Shown here: piece after piece, positions 49,247-54,684 of the stretch
How positions within the stretch are numbered: position 1 is the first letter of the stretch
Layout of the letters: the number at the start of each line of letters is the position of its first letter
IMG/VR virus record: IMGVR_UViG_3300031730_000005
Span: 1-54,684 of that record
Source: a virus
Strand: one strand, 5' to 3'
Length of the DNA: 54,684 bases
Position numbers and translations under genes: made by a program
Notes under the pieces: model-generated
The model's input: the letters and a program-made list of their open reading frames with translations, nothing else
What the model was told of the DNA's origin: nothing
Databases searched by the model: none

Positions 49247-49548
49247 TTTGGCTTCCCTTTCTTCCGCCGGTACCAAGTCGCCTTCGACATGCCCTCAGCT
49301 TCCCAAGGCTTGGTTTTCGACAGGGTCTTGTGAGCGTCCTTGGCCAAAGGACGTCCACGCTTAATAGTTGCGGCTGGTGCCAATATGCGGCTAGTCACCG
49401 CGATTGGGATTGGTGGCCACATCGTTACGCCTTCAGGCAAAGGTTCCCGTCCGCGCGCGGCGTCCTCAAATGGGTTGGACTTGCGATTAGCTCGTGCGAG
49501 CCTCAACGCCGCGACCTGATCCGCCTTCGATGGTGGTTTCTCTGCCAT
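49243..49548 (-). CDS. small basic protein, 101 aa, possible DNA-binding
   Basis: Rich in Arg, Lys and Pro. The end TLSKTKPWEAEGMSKATWYR then RKKGKPK resembles the HTH-like tails common in rhizobial phage small proteins. ATGA-type overlap with the 80-residue gene. Unknown role next to the terminase small subunit. Confidence 0.5.
   Translation of the reverse strand: MAEKPPSKADQVAALRLARANRKSNPFEDAARGREPLPEGVTMWPPIPIAVTSRILAPAATIKRGRPLAKDAHKTLSKTKPWEAEGMSKATWYRRKKGKPK
49268..49307. repeat. imperfect direct repeat, copy 2
   Basis: Intact copy within the end of the 101-residue gene; see 48994-49033. Confidence 0.6.
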
Positions 49549-49586
49549 TGCGACAATATGAGACGTTTCGAGACCAATTGATACAA

Positions 49587-50177
49587 TTATTCCGACTTGT
49601 CCTCACTTTGATCCGTCAGCAATAACTGCGCCGTCTTCGCCAGTTCCGTCACCAGTTCAGCATCGCTCAACTTGTCGAACTCCCCGGCCCGCCCGATCTC
49701 ATGCCGGTGCACGTCGCGCCAGACGTCCTTTCGGCGGTTCTTCAGCCAGAAGATGCAGGCCACTGTGTCGGGAGGGACATGCTTGCGCACCTTGGCCCGC
49801 ACGATCTCGCCCTGAAATTGGAAAACCTCTTCAGCTTCAAAGGTATATCCGATAGCTCGGTGATATAGGCTGCGCTCAACACGCTCGTCCGCCACATCCT
49901 TGGCGTTTTTTACGGCTCCCAAAAATTCAGGGTATTCGGCCTTCCAATTGAGCAGTGTTTGAATTGAAATCTCGAGAAAATCAGCTAGTTCCCGATCAGT
50001 TTGCCCTGATGCACAGAAGCGCTTGGCAAGCTCCACGTACTCGGGACGATACATGGATGGTCTGCCAACAGGCTCTGGCCCTGATGTTCCTTCTTCGCCA
50101 ATATCTACGACCTTTCCCTCAGCGCGGTCTGCAGCGCGCTTGATGGATGCCTTGGATGGCTTGCGAGGCTTTTTCAC
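49587..50177 (-). CDS. terS: terminase small subunit
   Basis: 196 residues. Basic N-terminus, then GRPSMYRPEYVELAKRFCAS, TDRELADFLEISIQTLLNWK (helix-turn-helix, about 60-80) and YPEFLGAVKNAKDVADERVE, the standard small-terminase pattern, followed by ALYHRAIGYTFEAEEV-type sequence (here SLYHRAIGYTFEAEEV) and FWLKNRRKDVWRD. It recognises the packaging site and feeds DNA to the large subunit. Confidence 0.85.
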   Translation of the reverse strand: MKKPRKPSKASIKRAADRAEGKVVDIGEEGTSGPEPVGRPSMYRPEYVELAKRFCASGQTDRELADFLEISIQTLLNWKAEYPEFLGAVKNAKDVADERVERSLYHRAIGYTFEAEEVFQFQGEIVRAKVRKHVPPDTVACIFWLKNRRKDVWRDVHRHEIGRAGEFDKLSDAELVTELAKTAQLLLTDQSEDKSE

Positions 50178-50198
50178 AAATCTTTCCGCTGTTAATCC

Positions 50199-50411
50199 TC
50201 ACAAATACCTTGGCAATCCGGCCCCACCACAGAAGCCGGTGGGGGTTCCGTCGTGGTCCTGGTGGGACCAGCGCCAGAACATGCAACCAGAAGCGATGCA
50301 CCGACCGAAATCAGTATTTCCGTCTGTGTCAGGATAGGCCTTTGCGCCATCCTGGTAAGGACACCACTTCATCTTCGCATCCGCCTCGGTCAGCATATCA
50401 CGAACAGTCAT
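50199..50411 (-). CDS. small Cys-rich protein, 70 aa
   Basis: MTVRDMLTEADAKMKWCPYQ, then FGRCIASGCMFWRWSHQD and GFCGGAGLPRYL: four Cys spaced as in a small zinc knuckle. Proteins of this form are found next to terminase genes in phages of alphaproteobacteria; function unknown. Confidence 0.6.
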   Translation of the reverse strand: MTVRDMLTEADAKMKWCPYQDGAKAYPDTDGNTDFGRCIASGCMFWRWSHQDHDGTPTGFCGGAGLPRYL

Positions 50412-50436
50412 TGCCGGTTCCTTTCCCGTTGTGTTT

Positions 50437-51048
50437 TCAGATGTTTTGCGGGACTATGTAGCGCGCATTGTGCTTGTCCCTGATATGGACTTTCAGGTGA
50501 TCAACTATGCTCTTCAGATCAGCATCAATAGTCAGAAGTCGCTCAATCTTACGGACGCCGTGCAGAACCGTGGTATGATCGCGGTAGCCGAATTGTCGGC
50601 CTAGAGCGGGGAATGAAAAGCCAGTCATTTCCTTCGTCAGGTACATCGCCACTTGCCGGGCTCTGACGACCGACGCCAACCGGCGGTCGCTCAAGATATC
50701 GTTCGGCGTGAGTTCATATTCATAAGCAACAGCGGCAATGATTTCCCTCACGGTGACCGGCGGAATTGGCTTGATCTCGGCAACGATACAAAACCACGGT
50801 TCCTTATTTGGAATCTCTATTTTCTTCTGGCGTTCGACCCATTCCGAGTAATCAGGCTTCGATACTTCTTCGATGGAATGAACTGCGGTACGGGCCAATG
50901 CAGACGGACATGAGATGCCAGGATCTGGTTTGGCCTGAGCTGCAATCTTTGCATGAAACGCTCTATGACGCTCTGCGATAACGGTTTGAAACGGCGTCAT
51001 CGGCGCGCTGCGATCCTCATCATGGTCTAGATATGCCGTATCGCTCAT
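50437..51048 (-). CDS. DnaA domain IV-like protein, copy 1
   Basis: 203 residues. The C-terminal part (about 105-190) matches DnaA domain IV: RARQVAMYLTKEMTGFSF and the signature GYRDHTTVLHGVRKIERL (154-171), the helix-turn-helix that reads DnaA boxes. Domains I-III, including the AAA+ ATPase, are absent. The N-terminal half carries AFHAKIAAQAKPDPGISCPS and PWFCIVAEI, shared with the second copy at 53365. It could titrate or mask DnaA boxes in host or phage origin. It follows the LuxR-type gene by ATGA. Confidence 0.8.
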   Translation of the reverse strand: MSDTAYLDHDEDRSAPMTPFQTVIAERHRAFHAKIAAQAKPDPGISCPSALARTAVHSIEEVSKPDYSEWVERQKKIEIPNKEPWFCIVAEIKPIPPVTVREIIAAVAYEYELTPNDILSDRRLASVVRARQVAMYLTKEMTGFSFPALGRQFGYRDHTTVLHGVRKIERLLTIDADLKSIVDHLKVHIRDKHNARYIVPQNI

Positions 51049-51248
51049 ATCTGAGTTCCCAGCATCAAGCGGGTAAGTTCAACAGCATTCCTCACATGGG
51101 CCTTGCGGAAAATCTGCGACCTGTGAGTCTCTACAGTCCGATGGCTGATCCCGGCCGACTCGGCTATTTCCTTGTTGCTAAGACCATGAGAAATCATATC
51201 TGCAACTTCGGTTTCCCGTGGCGTGAAGTGAAATTCATAGGCTGTCAT
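51045..51248 (-). CDS. LuxR-type helix-turn-helix regulator, 67 aa
   Basis: Nearly all of it is one HTH domain: FTPRETEVADMISHGLSNKE, IAESAGISHRTVETHRSQIF, RNAVELTRLM. Typical LuxR/FixJ-type DNA-binding domains; receiver and sensor parts are missing. ATG is preferred over a TTG one codon earlier, with AGGGGG seven bases upstream. Likely a phage regulator of early genes or host promoters. Confidence 0.8.
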   Translation of the reverse strand: MTAYEFHFTPRETEVADMISHGLSNKEIAESAGISHRTVETHRSQIFRKAHVRNAVELTRLMLGTQI

Positions 51249-51273
51249 CAATTCCCCCTTTTGTCGTGCGCGG

Positions 51274-51483
51274 TCATTGCGAAGCCCCTGTTTTCCGTTG
51301 AAAATATTCTTTCAGCCAAGACCGAGAAGCCTCAAGCCGAGCCTGCACATCGTGCCGTTGCGATGGCGGCCGCAGGCCAGAGACGGCGATTCCCTCCACG
51401 CTCTGTTTAGCAGCCAACCGATTGATCTCGTTTGCTTCTGGGGTGATTTCCTTCACCGATCCGTCCGATGGATCTCTGATCAT
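51274..51483 (-). CDS. small protein, 69 aa
   Basis: MIRDPSDGSVKEITPEANEI, then RLAAKQSVEGIAVSGLRPPS and ARLEASRSWLKEYFQRK. It overlaps the end of the replication-like gene by ATGA. No family recognised. Confidence 0.5.
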   Translation of the reverse strand: MIRDPSDGSVKEITPEANEINRLAAKQSVEGIAVSGLRPPSQRHDVQARLEASRSWLKEYFQRKTGASQ

Positions 51484-52268
51484 TGCCGTATCTCCGCACT
51501 TATTTTTTCGATGAGATCGCGAGGGCAGCGGCAAGCCGGCGATTCAGGATCCGGGCCGGCCTGGTGCGACCAGTAACCGGTTTTCGTCCATGTGCGCACA
51601 ATAGGCTCCCAGTCGAACGGAGCCTGTTCATCGAAGCTCGAGACAGCGCTTTCGATGAAATCTTCTGAATTCAACCAGCTCGAGGGCATCGGGATGAATT
51701 CTGTCCCGACTTTCGATCGGAGGGTTTCACCAAGGCGCACGGCCGCAGCGATGATCATCTTCGGATCCACGCCGGTCTTCACCAGCGAGTTGAATTTCCG
51801 TTCTGCGGCTTTCCAGCCGTAGTTGCCGCTTCGTCTAGGAAATACCTTCTTGAGATTTTCAAAATCCTCACTCGCCCGAGCCTGCGGCTTCGCAGGCGAC
51901 GGAATGTCTTCTTTCCTCTTCTCTTCCTGAGCTTGTCTCTCTTCTCTAGACAAGCACTTTGCTAGCGACTTGCTAGCATTATGCTCTTCCACTTGATCTA
52001 GAACGATAAAACCGCGCTCTAACAAGAGATCGAGATCAACCGCATCAGTGGCATTGATGCGCCCCGATATCCACTTCGAATCATACGGAATTTTGTTGTC
52101 GGAGCGGGATGCTAGCAACCAGATAGCAATAAGGTGCATCTTGCTAGCGTCCGGCAAGCCACCAAATTCATAATCCTCGAGCAATCCATTGTAGAGTTTA
52201 ATCCACGGTGGAGCTCTATCCTTGTAGTGCTGGAACTTCGCAAAGTTTTTGACGCTAAATGTTTTCAT
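51480..52268 (-). CDS. replication protein-like (replisome organiser type)
   Basis: 262 residues. N-terminal part KTFSVKNFAKFQHYKDRAPP, IKLYNGLLEDYEFGGLPDAS and HLIAIWLLASRSDNKIP is a winged-helix type seen in phage replication proteins; a charged linker follows; the C-terminal part FENLKKVFPRRSGNYGWKAA and FIPMPSSWLNSEDF matches the C-terminal domain of phage O/DnaT-like proteins. Such proteins recruit helicase to the origin. Start at MKTFSV, set by the ATGA overlap with the GIY-YIG gene. Confidence 0.65.
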   Translation of the reverse strand: MKTFSVKNFAKFQHYKDRAPPWIKLYNGLLEDYEFGGLPDASKMHLIAIWLLASRSDNKIPYDSKWISGRINATDAVDLDLLLERGFIVLDQVEEHNASKSLAKCLSREERQAQEEKRKEDIPSPAKPQARASEDFENLKKVFPRRSGNYGWKAAERKFNSLVKTGVDPKMIIAAAVRLGETLRSKVGTEFIPMPSSWLNSEDFIESAVSSFDEQAPFDWEPIVRTWTKTGYWSHQAGPDPESPACRCPRDLIEKISAEIRQ

Positions 52269-52639
52269 TCCCGCACGCGTTCTTGGATTAGTTCCATCAT
52301 TGATGGTCGCCGTTCGCAAAACTGCTCGAGTTCGGCTTCGACGGTAGCCACAGATTCAGACATCCACTCTCCACGAAGGATTGAGCCGGAGAACCTGAAA
52401 TGGATTGCACCCTCGATCCACCGGCAGTCTGCTCGAGTGCCGCAGTAGATCGCCCGCAGGAATAAAGCGCGCGGGTTCCCACATTGGAGAATCGAAAGCC
52501 GGCGGATTGGATGTTCGGCTATGCCGACCTTAACAGGGCCTGGATGCTGCTCCTCAATGACATAGAGAGAGCAGCCCTTGTCCCAGATATCCTTGTTCCT
52601 ACCCCACTCAGTCGGGTTCATGCGACGCAGGGTTGCCAT
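52265..52639 (-). CDS. GIY-YIG/MUG113-type nuclease-like protein
   Basis: 124 residues. CSLYVIEEQHPGPVKVGIAE, HPIRRLSILQCGNPRALFLR and WIEGAIHFRFSGSILRGEWM fit the MUG113/T5orf172 family of the GIY-YIG superfamily. DNA cleavage is likely but the active-site Tyr/Arg arrangement is only partly seen. It may act in DNA processing or mobility. TGATG overlap with the GapR-like gene. Confidence 0.7.
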   Translation of the reverse strand: MATLRRMNPTEWGRNKDIWDKGCSLYVIEEQHPGPVKVGIAEHPIRRLSILQCGNPRALFLRAIYCGTRADCRWIEGAIHFRFSGSILRGEWMSESVATVEAELEQFCERRPSMMELIQERVRE

Positions 52640-52908
52640 CACTCGATTCCCAGCACACCGCGGTAAATGTCGATTGCAGCCTCACGGGACGCCCGCTTCG
52701 CTTGGTCCTCACGGCGGCCCCTGACGATCGCTCTCAGGGCTGGAACGTCATAACCATTGCCGGATGCTTCCTTGTAGATGTCAGCCCGGTCGGACTGAAG
52801 TTCCTTAATCTCGCCCTCGAGGTTTTCGATCCGCTCAATGATCGAGCGAAGCTGATCCTTTGAGAAGCTATTGTCGCCAGCGGCTGGAGCCGTTTGAAGT
52901 TCGCTCAT
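52639..52908 (-). CDS. GapR/DUF2312-like nucleoid-associated protein
   Basis: 89 residues. DNSFSKDQLRSIIERIENLE, KELQSDRADIYKEASGNGYD and VPALRAIVRGRREDQAKR are the DUF2312/GapR core. GapR, nearly confined to Alphaproteobacteria, binds AT-rich, overtwisted DNA and supports replication and topoisomerases. A phage copy may protect or reshape phage DNA or alter the host nucleoid. GAGG lies six bases before the ATG. Confidence 0.85.
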   Translation of the reverse strand: MSELQTAPAAGDNSFSKDQLRSIIERIENLEGEIKELQSDRADIYKEASGNGYDVPALRAIVRGRREDQAKRASREAAIDIYRGVLGIE

Positions 52909-53086
52909 GAGATTCCTCGTTCTGTGAATATTCACGCAAGGCAACTGAAGTGCCATCGATCAGGATATTGCTGAGGTGCGCCTTTGATATTTCGAAGCGC
53001 TGGACAGGCCCGTCCCCAACCTGGATGTTGAGGACGAAGACGCCCGGAGCCGGCGTGGTAAAATAGGCGAGTTTGGCTTTGCTCAT
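52868..53086 (-). CDS. small protein, 72 aa
   Basis: MSKAKLAYFTTPAPGVFVLN, QVGDGPVQRFEISKAHLSNI, LREYSQNEESHERT: a small beta domain with a polar tail. It overlaps the end of the 72-residue signal-type gene and the start of the GapR-like gene. Unknown. Confidence 0.55.
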   Translation of the reverse strand: MSKAKLAYFTTPAPGVFVLNIQVGDGPVQRFEISKAHLSNILIDGTSVALREYSQNEESHERTSNGSSRWRQ

Positions 53087-53301
53087 GCCCGCCCCTTCGC
53101 CTGATATCCGAGCACGCATTTGTAGCCACTGATCGAATAGCGATCAGAGCGATAAATCGGATGCTCTGACTTCCATTTTGCAAGCGCGGCCTGTCCGTTC
53201 GAGCACTGCATCATATTGAGGCCTTCGGTCAGGTTAGAATCCGTAACAAAAACCTCTTCACACGCACCGGCGAGACACATGATTGCGATGATGGTAATCA
53301 A
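53083..53301 (-). CDS. small exported-type protein, 72 aa
   Basis: TTG start with AGGAG six bases upstream. A hydrophobic start (ITIIAIMCLAGACEEVFV) suggests a signal peptide or lipoprotein leader, though the region before the Cys lacks a canonical lipobox. The rest (NMMQCSNGQAALAKWKSEHP, YSISGYKCVLGYQ) has two further Cys that could form a disulphide in the periplasm. Function unknown. Confidence 0.55.
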   Translation of the reverse strand: MITIIAIMCLAGACEEVFVTDSNLTEGLNMMQCSNGQAALAKWKSEHPIYRSDRYSISGYKCVLGYQAKGRA

Positions 53302-53480
53302 GCCGATCTCCTGTTTTCCTTGCGGATCTGCGCCGTCATTTCGTATTTCAGCGCCGCTTCTAGCTCAGCTCGGCGAATGGAGCGCCGCGGCGCCATGGCT
53401 GTGAGCGACTGGAGAAACGCGATCCTGTGCGGTCTTGGAAGGCGCCGGATTTTGCGCAGCGTTGTGAAGATGTCGCTCAT
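53298..53480 (-). CDS. small basic helical protein, 60 aa
   Basis: MSDIFTTLRKIRRLPRPHRI, AFLQSLTAMAPRRSIRRAEL, KYEMTAQIRKENRR: Arg-rich helices, possibly DNA-binding. GGAG lies about eight bases before the ATG. It overlaps the end of the second DnaA-like gene by 116 bases in another frame. Both frames are plausible because the DnaA domain is complete before the overlap. Confidence 0.5.
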   Translation of the reverse strand: MSDIFTTLRKIRRLPRPHRIAFLQSLTAMAPRRSIRRAELEAALKYEMTAQIRKENRRSA

Positions 53481-54006
53481 TATGCCGCTCCGTGATCAGT
53501 GTCTTGAGTGCTTCGATGCGAGCACAAAGCACCGCGTCCTCGGTGCATAAGCGACGGATCTTGCGCACGCCGTGCATGATAGTGGTGTGGTCGCGGCCGA
53601 ATTTCCGGCCGATCATAGGGAGGGTTGCGGTTGTCATTTCGTCGGCGAGGTACATTGCGACTTGGCGCGGCCGGACGATGACGGCTTGATGTCGATGGCT
53701 CAGCATGTACTTGAGCTGGATATTGTAATCCTTTGCTACCGCTCGCTGAATTTCAGGAATTGATATGCCGGTGTCGCCGATCTCTTCGATGATGTGAAAC
53801 CATGGTTCCTTCGGAGGAGGCAGCGGGATTTCGTTCTGGCGCTCGACCCAAGCCGTGATGTCAGGTTCAATCAGCGTAATCAGAGGAATCTTTGCCGAAA
53901 CCGATGGACATGAAATGCCTGTATCCGGCTTTGCCTGGCGCGCGATCTTGGCTTTGAAAGCCTTGTGCTTCTCCATGCATTCGATCTGCGTTGGTGTGAG
54001 TTCCAT
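53365..54006 (-). CDS. DnaA domain IV-like protein, copy 2
   Basis: 213 residues. The C-terminal HTH (about 85-165) includes VRPRQVAMYLADEMTTATLP and the signature GRDHTTIMHGVRKIRRL (137-153) of DnaA domain IV; no AAA+ domain. The N-terminal motifs AFKAKIARQAKPDTGISCPS and PWFHIIEEI match copy 1 at 50437-51048. GGGAG lies five bases before the ATG; a TTG nine codons earlier is less likely. The last ~45 residues overlap the 60-residue gene. Confidence 0.8.
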   Translation of the reverse strand: MELTPTQIECMEKHKAFKAKIARQAKPDTGISCPSVSAKIPLITLIEPDITAWVERQNEIPLPPPKEPWFHIIEEIGDTGISIPEIQRAVAKDYNIQLKYMLSHRHQAVIVRPRQVAMYLADEMTTATLPMIGRKFGRDHTTIMHGVRKIRRLCTEDAVLCARIEALKTLITERHNERHLHNAAQNPAPSKTAQDRVSPVAHSHGAAALHSPS

Positions 54007-54033
54007 GTTTTCTCCCGTTGATGAAACGTTCAA

Positions 54034-54187
54034 GTCTTTGGCGAACTCGACGTGCCAGTCACCATTTCCACAAAGCCTTGATCAACCTCATTCAATTGCC
54101 CCCGCAGAGCCGCCAGCTTTCGCATGCTATTGTTCAACGCGGTTGCACAAATCGCGGTAGGTTGCAGCCGCGCGGCTTATCAGGCGA
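54034..54187. other. short gap with only a weak small frame
   Basis: 154 bases between the first gene and the DnaA-like gene. A minus-strand frame of about 31-35 codons (MRKLAALRGQLNEVDQGFVE) ends inside it, but has no ribosome binding site. No promoter boxes are convincing. Confidence 0.3.
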
Positions 54188-54613
54188 CTAGAAGACAGAC
54201 GCTACAGACGGAGCGAAGAACAATGCATAGACCACGGCGCCCAAGAAGAAGGGCAGCGCTGCGAGGCCGATAGCAAAGAAGGAAAATGCCGTCGTTGTGA
54301 GGTTTCTCAGCGACTGGTCGAGAAAGAGCGCGTGGGATGCCGACCTTGAACGAGTACGATGCCTTGCGAAAAACGATGCCGAGCTCGCAGGCCGACTTTC
54401 TGAGAGCAACCGTCCCCCACGCTGGACGACTGAAAGGATCTCAGCATCGTTAACTGAAATAGGGCCGGCGCCGCCCACCGGGGCTTGATCAGGCGACGCC
54501 GGACGCGCGTTAGTCTTGAGGATGTTACGCGCGTTCTGTGCGCAGGCCGGGCCGGGTCCGCGCATGTAATAATTTTCAGGATGATAGGAGGTGATTCCGA
54601 AATGGCGAGACAT
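54188..54613 (-). CDS. first gene: protein with C-terminal membrane anchor, 141 aa
   Basis: MSRHFGITSYHPENYYMRGP, a polar Pro/Ser/Arg-rich middle, and a hydrophobic C-terminal segment (AFSFFAIGLAALPFFLGAVV, about 113-135). No family recognised. AGGGG lies seven bases before the ATG inside a perfect hairpin. Being first in the transcription order and membrane-bound, it could act early on the host envelope (for example exclusion), but this is speculative. Confidence 0.55.
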   Translation of the reverse strand: MSRHFGITSYHPENYYMRGPGPACAQNARNILKTNARPASPDQAPVGGAGPISVNDAEILSVVQRGGRLLSESRPASSASFFARHRTRSRSASHALFLDQSLRNLTTTAFSFFAIGLAALPFFLGAVVYALFFAPSVASVF

Positions 54614-54630
54614 GCGAAAGCCCCTTTCGC
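54614..54630 (-). promoter_or_regulatory. hairpin containing the ribosome binding site of the first gene
   Basis: GCGAAAG-CCC-CTTTCGC on the plus strand: a perfect 7-bp stem with a 3-base loop. In minus-strand RNA the GGG of the binding site forms the loop and stem base, and the stem ends directly at the ATG, so translation may depend on opening it. Confidence 0.55.
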
Positions 54631-54684
54631 TTATGGTTGTGAAAAATTGTCTTGCAACTCGCTGCAATCGATTCCAATGTCGTC

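Noticed and set aside
1-54684. Terminal direct repeats, integrase, CRISPR array or tRNA genes
   Set aside because: No repeat joins the two window ends, and none of these features was found by reading; absence may also reflect limits of manual search.

Overview
The window looks like most or all of a tailed-phage genome (Caudoviricetes) with a short, podovirus-type tail. Nearly every gene lies on the minus strand, so transcription and gene order run from right (54.6 kb) to left (1). Genes are tightly packed with many ATGA, GTGA or TGATG overlaps. Recognisable hallmark genes are small and large terminase, a large portal protein, a coiled-coil scaffold candidate, a major capsid protein, two tail-adaptor-type proteins, a tail nozzle/stabilisation-type protein, several fibre or collar proteins, two large ejection-type proteins and an endolysin with membrane proteins. 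A GapR/DUF2312 protein, two DnaA domain IV proteins and general protein similarity suggest an alphaproteobacterial host, possibly Rhizobiales; this is inference. No integrase, DNA polymerase, RNA polymerase, tRNA or CRISPR array was seen.

Layout, right to left. 54.6-50.2 kb: early/replication genes (two DnaA domain IV proteins, a GapR-like protein, a GIY-YIG/MUG113 protein, a replication-organiser-like protein, a LuxR-type HTH protein). 50.2-45.2 kb: terminases and small proteins of unknown role. 45.2-38.5 kb: portal, a glycine/proline-rich protein, a GroES-like protein, a sigma region-4-like HTH protein, a scaffold candidate and a conserved 241-residue protein. 38.5-28.2 kb: a 10-kb accessory block of sugar and small-molecule enzymes (two glycosyltransferases, a reversed HldE-type nucleotidyltransferase-kinase fusion, a GmhA-type isomerase, a cupin, a DUF1330 protein, a radical SAM enzyme, a thiamine-diphosphate enzyme and a methyltransferase). 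28.0-25.2 kb: capsid genes. 25.2-11.0 kb: virion and tail proteins. 10.5-3.9 kb: an acetyltransferase-like protein and ejection proteins, one carrying a phage pyrophosphatase-type domain. 3.8-0 kb: endolysin, membrane proteins, a stand-alone PAS domain and a peptidase.

The window holds six HNH-type homing endonuclease genes, three of them on the plus strand against the flow of the late operon. Two of these are flanked by short direct repeats that duplicate the end of a neighbouring gene with only silent differences in the codons. A third, just downstream of the capsid gene, has a 10-bp perfect hairpin touching its ribosome binding site and a plausible promoter whose transcript would lack one hairpin arm. 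That arrangement resembles the known expression switch of the T4 endonuclease I-TevI.

The accessory block sits between the scaffold and capsid blocks and shares their strand and spacing. Late expression and a role in making and attaching an unusual, perhaps heptose-derived, sugar to virion or host structures is a reasonable hypothesis, not a demonstrated function.
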